A DNA stretch of 16,887 nucleotides, from contig SKVA01000032.1 in assembly GCA_007129695.1 (NCBI GenBank), positions 1 to 16,887 of the forward strand, written 5' to 3'. The stretch's first letter is position 1. Every line of letters begins with the position of its first letter. Below, piece after piece: positions 1 to 6,000 of the stretch. The position numbers were made by a program, and so were the translations under genes. The DNA comes from Spirochaetaceae bacterium (GTDB lineage Bacteria; Spirochaetota; Spirochaetia; DSM-27196; SLST01). The notes below the pieces were generated by a model. It saw only the letters and a program-made list of their open reading frames with translations, was not told the origin of the DNA and did not search any database.

Positions 1-61
1 AAACGACAAGCGATATGCTCGCGAACGCCTGAGGCGAGCGATCGCCGGTAAGGAGCGACGG
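1..61 (+). other. Window edge: unassigned sequence and ribosome binding site of the first gene
   Basis: All three forward frames are open at the left edge. Stops occur at 28-30 in one frame and 49-51 in another, and the third runs directly into the acetyltransferase gene. The tail of an upstream gene may end here, but nothing in 10-16 codons can be recognised. An AAGGAG Shine-Dalgarno motif at about 50-55 lies 6-8 bases before the ATG at 62 and fixes that start. Confidence 0.4.
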
Positions 62-1009
62 ATGCAGTACAGCGAAAGCCCGGTGAGCCCGGCCGACATC
101 CCGACGATCAGGTCGTTCATGAGTAACGCGCAGATCGGCGCAGAGGTTCCGTGGAACTGGCTCTGCGATCGGTTGAGCTTCACGTTCGCGGTATCGTGCA
201 CGATGCACGGTACGAGCGAAGAAGCGTGGGCGTCGCGCGCTGCGATATACCGAGACGAGCGGGGCGACATCGCATCGGTCGTGCTGACCGAAGGCGAGAA
301 CCGCGGCGAAGTGTTCTTCATGAGCGGACCCGATGAGCTCTCCGAGCCACTGCTGCGACGGATGTTCGACTTCGCGGTGGAGCACAGCTCGTCGCGCACC
401 GACGACGGTCGCCGGAGTCTCTGTCTGCGCGTCGACCCGCGCTTCCCCGACCGCGTGCGTCTGGCGACCGAACTGGGGTTCACCCGCGCCGAGTGGTCCG
501 AGCCGCTCGCGCGGATCACGATAGATCCGGCCGAGCACGGATTGGCCGCGGATTCCGCGACCGCGATCGCGTGCGGTCTGTCGCCCGATGGGTACACGCT
601 GATCGAGGCCCCCGATCCGCGGCTGAAGGCGGAGTGCCACTCGCGGTCGTTCGGGTACGCCGACGATCCCGAGATGCGATCGCGGAATGAGGCGGGCTTC
701 CGCAAGCTTACCACTATGCCCGACTACGCGCCCTTCCTGGACCTGATGCTGATCGACCCGGACGGCAAACCCGCCGCGATGATGGGATTCTGGCACGACC
801 CGCTGTTGCGGATGGCGATGCTCGAACCGGCCGGTACGGTCCCCGAGCACCGGCGGCGCGGATTGGGCCGCGTGCTGCTCGATGCGGGTGTCGCGCGCCT
901 GCGCCGGCTGGGCGCACGATCCCTCTGGGTAGGATCGGATCAGCCGTTCTACACGGGATCCGGATTTACCGTCGTCCATCGGTGGGATGTGTACGAGAGG
1001 GTGTGGTAA
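62..1009 (+). CDS. GNAT-family N-acetyltransferase
   Basis: A 315-residue protein whose C-terminal third has the GNAT acetyl-CoA binding motif A: a hydrophobic strand, then HRRRGLG at residues 263-269 (the R-x-x-G-x-G signature, R264/G267/G269), then a helix rich in Leu and Arg. The final YTGSGF segment resembles the usual motif B ending 'F-Y-x-x-x-G-F'. The N-terminal half (about 1-180) looks like a second, degenerate GNAT-like unit, which would suit the tandem-GNAT layout, but it lacks a clear motif A. No signal peptide or membrane segment is visible, so it should be cytoplasmic and transfer an acetyl group from acetyl-CoA to an amine. The substrate cannot be read from sequence. A good Shine-Dalgarno site (AAGGAG) supports the ATG at 62. 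It faces the gene cluster at 1059-3720. Confidence 0.85.
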   Translation: MQYSESPVSPADIPTIRSFMSNAQIGAEVPWNWLCDRLSFTFAVSCTMHGTSEEAWASRAAIYRDERGDIASVVLTEGENRGEVFFMSGPDELSEPLLRRMFDFAVEHSSSRTDDGRRSLCLRVDPRFPDRVRLATELGFTRAEWSEPLARITIDPAEHGLAADSATAIACGLSPDGYTLIEAPDPRLKAECHSRSFGYADDPEMRSRNEAGFRKLTTMPDYAPFLDLMLIDPDGKPAAMMGFWHDPLLRMAMLEPAGTVPEHRRRGLGRVLLDAGVARLRRLGARSLWVGSDQPFYTGSGFTVVHRWDVYERVW

Positions 1010-1058
1010 CGCCCGGACAGGTGCCCGCAGATCGGAGGTTCTGCCTGATCGATCTGGA

Positions 1059-1181
1059 CTACTTGCTCTGAGCTACAGGAGCGGGTCGGGGAGCCGGACG
1101 GACGTTGGGTCGCGGGGTAGAGGACGGTGGCTTGCTGCCACCCTTCTTCTCGCCGCCTTCGACTATCGCCTTGTTAGTCAT
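1059..1181 (-). CDS. Small Pro/Lys/Arg-rich protein (40 aa), translationally coupled to the DUF6338-like gene
   Basis: This 40-residue reading frame starts at an ATG (1181-1179) that overlaps the end of the upstream membrane-protein gene by 8 bases (ATGACTAA), and it stops at TAG 1061-1059. A GAGG motif lies about 6 bases before the ATG, inside the upstream gene. The product begins MTNKAIVEGGEKKGG and ends PRPNVRPAPRPAPVAQSK. It is basic, Pro-rich and without hydrophobic segments, so it is probably disordered. The upstream protein ends in an acidic tail (TEAEDEDD), so the two could bind each other through charge; this is inference. I recognise no family. The overlap geometry, the Shine-Dalgarno-like site and the biased, clean composition argue for a real gene, but chance cannot be excluded for so short a frame. 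Confidence 0.6.
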   Translation of the reverse strand: MTNKAIVEGGEKKGGSKPPSSTPRPNVRPAPRPAPVAQSK

Positions 1182-2058
1182 CTTCATCCTCGGCTTCAGT
1201 ATTACCCCCCGAGGCGAGTGACGTCAACAGGTTTGAGAGCCCACGCCGGTGCCGATCGCCCGGCGTGCGTTTCAGCTCCCACGGCCCCGTTCCTCCCGAC
1301 TGACCGTAGTACCTGAGGAACAGGCGACGTCCTTGATCACGTCTGGACCTGAGCACGGCGGCTGCTACCGCCGGTGCCACCGTTGTGGGTAGAGTGTTCG
1401 ACAGCGCCGGGATCTCTATCGTCCACGCGTCGTTTGGCCTGGACAGATAGACGGCGTCGAGAGCCTGTATTGGCTCGAGATCGCCAAGCCCGTCCTGAGA
1501 GACGTTGGGATACACCTCGACATCGGTCAACAACAGCTCCCGCGGCCTGTACGGATCTGAGTACTGGCTGATCTTACCGTAGTAGACGATGTTCTCTTGC
1601 GTGTCTCTCACGAACACCCACTCGACATTCGGGCTGTTCTGGATGTACTGCCACACATCGTCGTCTCCGAACGAGCTCGTGATCCGCGTGCGTCGGGCGA
1701 TCCGGTTGATGAGCTTGTGGTTGTGAAATATCGCTGCGACGACTGACAGCAGCAAGCCGACGATGCAGGCGCCGTAGAACTCGTACCAGTTGCGGATGAA
1801 CGCTGCCCGCGTGAGAGTCACATCGACGGAGTCCGGAGTCGATGCTCCCGGTAGTCCCAGCGCCCGGACAATCGGGCTGGCGATCGCATACGAGACGAAC
1901 GCGAACACGACAAACTCGACAACGGCGACCCAGAGCTGCGTCTGCTTCGTCGCTCTCAGTCGGGAATACGAGAGGCTCGCAAGCACGCCAGGGAAGAGAG
2001 CGACGAGTGTCTGCACGACCGTGGTATTGACTTCCACCCGGGTCATCGTTGACGTCAT
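1174..2058 (-). CDS. DUF6338-like integral membrane protein of unknown function
   Basis: A 294-residue protein with an N-terminal membrane part and a soluble C-terminal part. Hydrophobic segments lie at about residues 13-33, 42-64 and 95-113. They are followed by a basic stretch (HNHKLINRIARRTR) that should be cytoplasmic, then a beta-rich domain with WVFVRDTQENIVYYGKI and LLLTDVEVYP. The layout (TM helices near the N-terminus, then a small domain reading 'W-V-x-V-x-x-x-x-G-x-x-x-x-G-x-I', then an acidic 'L-x-L-x-x-V' strand) is like DUF6338 proteins, whose role is unknown to me. The C-terminus is acidic (EAEDEDD). The start at 2058 has no clear Shine-Dalgarno site, and an in-frame ATG at 2046 is an alternative. 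It lies 55 bases downstream of the dehydrogenase gene and could share its transcript. It overlaps the microprotein gene by 8 bases. Confidence 0.6.
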   Translation of the reverse strand: MTSTMTRVEVNTTVVQTLVALFPGVLASLSYSRLRATKQTQLWVAVVEFVVFAFVSYAIASPIVRALGLPGASTPDSVDVTLTRAAFIRNWYEFYGACIVGLLLSVVAAIFHNHKLINRIARRTRITSSFGDDDVWQYIQNSPNVEWVFVRDTQENIVYYGKISQYSDPYRPRELLLTDVEVYPNVSQDGLGDLEPIQALDAVYLSRPNDAWTIEIPALSNTLPTTVAPAVAAAVLRSRRDQGRRLFLRYYGQSGGTGPWELKRTPGDRHRRGLSNLLTSLASGGNTEAEDEDD

Positions 2059-2113
2059 CTGCGGTGGCTGTCAATAGCGGGATCGACCTCGGCCCTTACA
2101 ATGCCGGGGATAC

Positions 2114-2920
2114 TCACCGCTCCGGCCCGGCGTCCATGTCGCCGTACATCCACGCGAAGTCATCCGGTGTCAGCTCAGCGGCGGGCGCGACGTTGCCGAA
2201 GAGCGTCGCGACCGTATCGACGGGGTCGTAGCCGAGTTCTGAGCGCGCCTTGTCGATGCTGAGCCACGGGCGGGTCGCGGTGGAGATGCAGTTGTAGATC
2301 CCGAAGCGCGGCTCGTCTGCGGTCAGACAGAGGCGGACCATCGACGCGAAGTCGCGCGGCGACAGGATCAGCGCCTCCTTGTACCGGCCGAAACCCTCGG
2401 CGATCCGCTTCGGCGTCATGTAGTAGCCGATCCGCAGGCAGTAGCAGCGCATCGCGAAGCGCTCGTGGTAGTAGCGCGCTAGCGCCTCGCCGTAGAGCTT
2501 TGTGACCGCGTAGAACGTGTCGGGACGAGCCTCCGCGCTCTCCGGCAGGTCGAGCGTCCCGTCGACGTGATGAAACCCCACCGTGTGGTGCGTGCTCGCC
2601 AAGACGATCCGCTCGACCCCGGCGAGGTGTGCGGCGTCGAAGAGGTTGTAGACGCCTGACACGTTGCTCGGGATCATCCGGGCGTGGACGCCTTCGTCCC
2701 ACGTCACCGCCCCAAGGTGCACGACCGCATCGACGCCGTCCACCGCGCTCGCTACCGCGTCGGAATCGGCCAGATCGGCGTGGACGTACTCGACGTCGGG
2801 AAACCGAGCGGTATCGACGGCGATGACGTCGGAGACGCGAAGCGCATAATCACCCGACAGCGCGTGCGCAAGGTCGGGCGCGATCATGCCGCCGGCGCCG
2901 GTGATCAGGATGCGTCGCAC
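2114..2920 (-). CDS. NAD-dependent epimerase/dehydratase-family protein, uronate-dehydrogenase-like
   Basis: A 268-residue extended short-chain dehydrogenase. The Rossmann nucleotide-binding motif is TGAGGMIA (residues 7-14, with Ala in place of the third Gly). Asp36 after the second strand suits NAD binding. The active site is S109/T110 with Y137-x-x-x-K141. The segment from RIGYY to LSPRDFASMVRLCL and the 'YN...S...LGYDP' ending resemble bacterial uronate dehydrogenases (NAD-dependent oxidation of a sugar acid at C1), although UDP-sugar epimerases share the fold. The start is GTG at 2920, 8 bases after the stop of the upstream isomerase-like gene, with AGAGGGG as a ribosome site. The two genes should be one operon for catabolism of a sugar or sugar acid. 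The exact substrate is not visible. Confidence 0.8.
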   Translation of the reverse strand: MRRILITGAGGMIAPDLAHALSGDYALRVSDVIAVDTARFPDVEYVHADLADSDAVASAVDGVDAVVHLGAVTWDEGVHARMIPSNVSGVYNLFDAAHLAGVERIVLASTHHTVGFHHVDGTLDLPESAEARPDTFYAVTKLYGEALARYYHERFAMRCYCLRIGYYMTPKRIAEGFGRYKEALILSPRDFASMVRLCLTADEPRFGIYNCISTATRPWLSIDKARSELGYDPVDTVATLFGNVAPAAELTPDDFAWMYGDMDAGPER

Positions 2921-2928
2921 CGGCCCCT

Positions 2929-3720
2929 CTACCCGACGATCTCGCTGAGCAGGGCGAAGCTCGTCTTCAGGCTCTCCATCGGCCCCATCGTGTTCATCCG
3001 GTCCTGCTCTATGACGAGCCAGTCGACGCCCGCCTTCCGCGCCGCGTCGACTACGCCGGCGGTATTCACGACGCCGGTGCCGACCTCTGCAAAAACGGCT
3101 TCATCGCGTTTGCCGTCGGCGGTCGGGCTTCCGGGGTGCAGGTGCGCGAAGTCCTTCATGTGGAGGACCGGAAAGCGGTCGGGGTGCTTCCCGATGATCG
3201 CGACCGGATCGCCGCCGCCAAAGGTGACCCACGCGACGTCGAGCTCGATCTTCACGATCGACGGGTCGGTGTTCGCCAACAGCAGGTCGAATCCGACCTC
3301 TCCATCGTGGACGCGGAACTCGTGATCGTGGTTGTGGTAGAGAAAGGTGAGCCCTTCGTCGGCGCACAGCCGCCCGACCGTGTTGAGGTAGTCGCATGTC
3401 TTCAGGATGCTGTCGCGGCTGTCGAACGGCGCGTAGTAGTCGACGACATAGCGCGACCCTATCTCCCGCGCCGTGGTGATCACCTCGCGCCACTGTGCCT
3501 CAGACTGGTCCTGTGCGACCCGCCCCTGCGGCGCTGCCTTGAGCCCGTGCGCGTCAAGACGCGCCCGTGCTTCCCGAACCGGAACCCCGAGCGCCTTCGC
3601 GACCGCGGCCGCACCTTCCATGCCGTCGAAGCCGATCCCTGCGACCGTGCGCAGCGTCGCCTCCGGCGCGTTCCTGATCTCATCCCCGATGACGCCGATG
3701 AATCCGATGTTCAAGCTCAT
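2929..3720 (-). CDS. Sugar phosphate isomerase/epimerase-family TIM-barrel protein (IolE-like)
   Basis: A 263-residue protein of the xylose-isomerase-like TIM-barrel family (PF01261). Typical metal-site strands are present in order: YHNHDHEF (128-135), ELDVAW (159-164), HMKD (187-190) and VIEQD (236-240), giving probable metal ligands E134, D161, H187 and E238. It has no signal peptide. Members isomerise, epimerise or dehydrate sugars, inositol derivatives or keto-sugars; the substrate here is unknown. The ATG at 3720 has no Shine-Dalgarno site but lies 6 bases after an extended -10 (TGGTAGAAT), so the mRNA is probably leaderless. It heads the operon with the SDR gene 8 bases downstream, and it diverges from the outer-membrane protein gene at 3901. 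Confidence 0.87.
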   Translation of the reverse strand: MSLNIGFIGVIGDEIRNAPEATLRTVAGIGFDGMEGAAAVAKALGVPVREARARLDAHGLKAAPQGRVAQDQSEAQWREVITTAREIGSRYVVDYYAPFDSRDSILKTCDYLNTVGRLCADEGLTFLYHNHDHEFRVHDGEVGFDLLLANTDPSIVKIELDVAWVTFGGGDPVAIIGKHPDRFPVLHMKDFAHLHPGSPTADGKRDEAVFAEVGTGVVNTAGVVDAARKAGVDWLVIEQDRMNTMGPMESLKTSFALLSEIVG

Positions 3721-3726
3721 GCCGCC

Positions 3727-3735
3727 ATTCTACCA
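3727..3735 (-). promoter_or_regulatory. Extended -10 promoter, probably giving a leaderless mRNA for the TIM-barrel gene
   Basis: On the minus strand TGGTAGAAT is followed by GGCGGC and then the ATG. The -10 hexamer TAGAAT matches TATAAT at 5 of 6 bases, and the TGn extension is present. The 6-base gap to the ATG puts the expected transcription start on or next to the start codon. No good -35 was seen at 17 bp. Confidence 0.6.
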
Positions 3736-3840
3736 GAGTGCGCGCCACGGTGCAGCACCTGCAACGCGCTGTCGCCGACACATCGACGGCGGCCGGTTGC
3801 GCTTCCGACGGTTCGGGCATCGTGCTCCGTGGCCTCGCAT

Positions 3841-3869
3841 CTGACAAGAAAAATCATATATGCTATCTT
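3841..3869 (+). promoter_or_regulatory. Sigma-70-type promoter of the outer-membrane protein gene
   Basis: CTGACA (3841-3846, 5 of 6 to TTGACA), a 17-base spacer, and TATCTT (3864-3869) with a TGC extension just before it. Transcription should begin near 3876, giving a leader of about 25 bases that carries a strong ribosome binding site. The spacer is markedly AT-rich compared with its surroundings. Confidence 0.7.
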
Positions 3870-3889
3870 CGCTGGGGGACTATCGTCCC

Positions 3890-3895
3890 AGGAGG
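3890..3895 (+). promoter_or_regulatory. Strong Shine-Dalgarno site (AGGAGG)
   Basis: A perfect AGGAGG lies 5 bases before the ATG at 3901. It selects this start over any upstream in-frame codon and, with the strong promoter, predicts high expression. Confidence 0.85.
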
Positions 3896-3900
3896 GTGGG

Positions 3901-4737
3901 ATGAAGAGGGTTATCAAGAGGCTCGCGCTCGTTGTCGCGATCGCTCTGACCGCTGCAGGCGGCGCGGTCGCCCAGGACGGCGAACGCCGAGGCCTGCTCG
4001 GTGAGTGGAAGTCTGAGTTCGCAAACCCGATGTACGGGTTCGCGTTTACCGTGATCTCGCTCAACTCGGAGTTCGACGGCGAGCTTGGGACCTCCGAAAT
4101 GGTGGTTCCTGGAATCGACCTGCGAATCGCGACTGGAACGAACGTCGCGCTGCGCGGAGGGTTCTACAACGGAATCGAAGTCGGCTTGCAGGCGTTCTTC
4201 GTGCCCGACGATGAGGCCGATGTCGCGGCGTTGACGCCATCGAGCGAGCCAACCCAGGCGTACCTGGACGGGTACTTCGGACACGTGTTCGTACTCGCGA
4301 AGTACGGGTACCGGTTCGACATCGGAATCGGTATCATCGGGGCCAGCGTCGGGGCGGAGATCGGGGTCGGCGGCCGGATCGCGAGTTCGAACGTCGTCGT
4401 CGTGATGAACGGCATTCCGAACGCGACCGATGATGAGGTCTACTACTACGTCGAACGACCGTTTCCGTCGGAGACTACTCTGGACTACGTCTTCGATGCC
4501 GGGCTCGAGGGTGCGGTCAGGTTCGGGCGCAACTTCCGGATCGTTGCGCGCGGCGGCCTGACTGTTACGCCGCAGTTCTTCGCCCGAAGCGACCACTCGG
4601 CGTACTTCGCCGCCGGTGACAAAGGACCCTCAGCGATCAACAGCATGCTCGACGCGCAGGCGTGGGCCGCCCAGTGGTCTCTGTTGTCCCTTCCGTACAT
4701 CGGTTCGATGCGGGTGGGGTTCATCCTGAACTACTGA
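3901..4737 (+). CDS. Secreted outer-membrane beta-barrel-like protein of unknown function
   Basis: A 278-residue protein with a clear Sec signal peptide: a basic start (MKRVIKR), a hydrophobic core, and AVAQ as a probable signal peptidase I site near residue 25. The mature part alternates polar and hydrophobic residues in many short segments (for example FAFTVISLNSEF, YGYRFDIGIGI, FRIVARGGLTV) and ends in aromatic Tyr (MRVGFILNY), the usual beta-signal of outer-membrane barrels. No Cys for lipidation is present at the cleavage site. Gly and aromatic content fit an 8-12-strand barrel, but I recognise no named family. A strong promoter and AGGAGG site suggest an abundant protein. A 14-bp hairpin lies 5 bases after its stop. 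Confidence 0.75.
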   Translation: MKRVIKRLALVVAIALTAAGGAVAQDGERRGLLGEWKSEFANPMYGFAFTVISLNSEFDGELGTSEMVVPGIDLRIATGTNVALRGGFYNGIEVGLQAFFVPDDEADVAALTPSSEPTQAYLDGYFGHVFVLAKYGYRFDIGIGIIGASVGAEIGVGGRIASSNVVVVMNGIPNATDDEVYYYVERPFPSETTLDYVFDAGLEGAVRFGRNFRIVARGGLTVTPQFFARSDHSAYFAAGDKGPSAINSMLDAQAWAAQWSLLSLPYIGSMRVGFILNY

Positions 4738-4742
4738 GACCT

Positions 4743-4774
4743 ACGTGCCGGCGCGGTTTCCCGTGCCGGCGCGT
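4743..4774 (+). terminator. Long GC-rich hairpin after the outer-membrane protein gene
   Basis: Positions 4743-4756 pair with 4761-4774 as a 14-bp stem (12 Watson-Crick and 2 G-U pairs) around a TTTC loop. Each arm carries GTGCCGGCGCG or a near copy, so it also reads as a direct repeat of a self-complementary unit. It has no T-tract, so it is not a classic intrinsic terminator. It could be a U-less terminator or a 3'-end stabilising hairpin. It ends 6 bases before the -10 of the next gene and occupies that promoter's -35 region. Confidence 0.55.
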
Positions 4775-4779
4775 CGGTG

Positions 4780-4785
4780 TACACT
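4780..4785 (+). promoter_or_regulatory. -10 element for a probable leaderless start of the YqfO-like gene
   Basis: TACACT (4 of 6 to TATAAT) is followed by CGCGC and the ATG at 4791, a 5-base gap. No Shine-Dalgarno site precedes the ATG, and the -35 position falls in the loop of the preceding hairpin. Confidence 0.5.
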
Positions 4786-4790
4786 CGCGC

Positions 4791-5123
4791 ATGCACAAGC
4801 TCGTCTTCTTCGTGCCCGCCGATCACGCCGAGCGGGTAAAGCGGGCCGTCTTCGACGCCGGGGCCGGTCGATACCGTAACTACGACTCGTGCTCGTGGCA
4901 GACGGCGGGGAAGGGGCAGTTCAGGCCGCTTCCCGGGTCCACTCCCTTCATCGGCTCCCGCGGTGAGATCGAGGTCGGCGACGAGCTGCGGGTGGAAACG
5001 ATCTGCGAAGACGGCGTGGTTCGCGCGGCCGTGGAAGCGCTCCTGGCCGCGCACCCGTACGAGGAGCCGGCCTACGACGTGATCAGGATCTATACGATCG
5101 ACGATCTGCGCGGATCGACGTAG
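4791..5123 (+). CDS. YqfO-like protein (NIF3/CutA1-like fold, COG3323)
   Basis: A 110-residue protein close to the usual length of the stand-alone YqfO family. Hallmarks are the start KLVFFVPADHAERVK, the segment AGAGRYRNYDSCSWQT, the central GQFRPLPGSTPFIG, and the C-terminal AHPYEEPAYDV motif. The family has a ferredoxin-like, CutA1-related fold and is otherwise found as an insert in NIF3/YbgI proteins. The biochemical role is unsettled and metal binding has been proposed; this is family knowledge. The start at ATG 4791 rests on homology (the family begins M-x-K-L) and on the -10 box just upstream. It converges on the lipoprotein gene with only 5 bases between stops. Confidence 0.88.
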   Translation: MHKLVFFVPADHAERVKRAVFDAGAGRYRNYDSCSWQTAGKGQFRPLPGSTPFIGSRGEIEVGDELRVETICEDGVVRAAVEALLAAHPYEEPAYDVIRIYTIDDLRGST

Positions 5124-5128
5124 GCGGT

Positions 5129-5944
5129 CTATATACCATCCGCAATTCTCGCGACCTTGAAGAACCCCGCGGTGAGCTCGTGCGCCGCAGTGCGACCGGT
5201 GCCGGGGTCGCCCTTTTCCTGTCCAGTCTTCCCCTGCTTCACGGAGAGCGACGCACTGAACGATCCGGTGGCGAAGTCGCCGATGTGAGCCGGGGTCGCT
5301 CTGACCGCTACCGACAGCATCGTTGCATACATGGAGACCGAGTCGTTCCGGTAGTTCACGCGCATGGCATCCTCGTTCTCGGTGGAGTAGGTGCCGGATG
5401 ATAGCTTGGGTAGGGTGATCCACACACCGTGCTCTTCGTGCAGTCTGCAGACGTCGGCATCAGTGACTGTCTCGTGCGCCCAGAAGTCGAAGGAGTCGTC
5501 CGGCGCGACCGATCCGCCGGGCATCCCGGATCCCCACACGACCGCCAGTTCGGGATCCGAGCGGTCTGTGCAGCCGGCCAGCAGCGTGACTCGCACTCCG
5601 TCGAGCAGGAACGACACACCTGGGTTCACGTTGACCGTGACCGTCCAGTCGACTGTCCGACCGAAGCTCGGGGACACCGTGACCTTTGCGGGCACGCCGT
5701 CGGCAAACGACGTGGCCCCGACCAGCGTGGCTCCGGGGGAGACACCGATCGTTGGCTTCACTAGAGCGAGATCGACCGGCGGCGCGATCGCCACCACCGT
5801 TCGAGTCGATGGATCTATAGAGACTTCGACCGGCAACTCGCCGAGCGAAAGCGATACGATGCTCGCATCGCTCGGTCCGAACAGGAAGCATCCTGTCACG
5901 ATAAGTGAGACGAGTACGATGCCGACCCGCGCTGCGATTCGCAA
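5129..5944 (-). CDS. Lipoprotein of unknown function with an Ig-like (DUF5018-type) N-terminal region
   Basis: A 271-residue protein starting at TTG 5944, chosen because GGAGGAG lies 5-7 bases upstream and the next residues form a lipoprotein signal peptide: RIAARVGIVLVSLIVTGC with lipobox V-T-G-C and lipidated Cys19. After it, residues of about 28-100 read as an Ig-like repeat of the kind seen in bacterial surface lipoproteins: 'S-x-x-L-G-x-L-x-x-x-V-x-I-D', then 'A-I-A-P-P-V-D', then 'P-T-I-x-V-S-P-G-A'. This resembles DUF5018-type modules. The remaining ~165 residues contain DFWAHETVTD and a Cys pair (LLAGC and ADVC) that could form a disulphide, but no family is recognised. It is probably surface or periplasmic. 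It shares an AT-rich core promoter with the divergent peptidase gene. Confidence 0.7.
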   Translation of the reverse strand: MRIAARVGIVLVSLIVTGCFLFGPSDASIVSLSLGELPVEVSIDPSTRTVVAIAPPVDLALVKPTIGVSPGATLVGATSFADGVPAKVTVSPSFGRTVDWTVTVNVNPGVSFLLDGVRVTLLAGCTDRSDPELAVVWGSGMPGGSVAPDDSFDFWAHETVTDADVCRLHEEHGVWITLPKLSSGTYSTENEDAMRVNYRNDSVSMYATMLSVAVRATPAHIGDFATGSFSASLSVKQGKTGQEKGDPGTGRTAAHELTAGFFKVARIADGI

Positions 5945-5971
5945 GGCAACTCCTCCGCCCAGCCGGGTTGG

Positions 5972-6000
5972 ATTATACTTGGGGTGCGTATGAGCCGCAA
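5972..6000 (-). promoter_or_regulatory. Promoter of the unknown-function lipoprotein gene
   Basis: On the minus strand a perfect TATAAT (5977-5972) is preceded by a 17-base spacer and TTGCGG (6000-5995, 3 of 6 to TTGACA). Transcription would begin near 5965, giving a leader of about 20 bases with the GGAGG site. This -10 overlaps the plus-strand -10 of the divergent gene. Confidence 0.6.
5974..5979 (+). promoter_or_regulatory. -10 element of the peptidase lipoprotein gene
   Basis: TATACT (5 of 6 to TATAAT) lies 10 bases before the ATG at 5990 and 4 bases before an in-frame GTG at 5984. No Shine-Dalgarno site is present, so the transcript would be leaderless or nearly so. It shares four base pairs with the minus-strand TATAAT. 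Confidence 0.5.

Noticed and set aside
1126..1142. Stem-loop GGTGGC-TTGCT-GCCACC followed by a pyrimidine-rich run, as a terminator for the acetyltransferase gene
   Set aside because: It lies 117 bases past the stop and inside the probable microprotein gene on the other strand, the stem is only 6 bp, and the tail is CTTCTTCT rather than a T-tract.
3136..3900. Forward open frame running through the TIM-barrel gene into the outer-membrane protein gene
   Set aside because: The signal peptide, AGGAGG site and promoter place the true start at 3901; the rest is antisense to a conserved enzyme.
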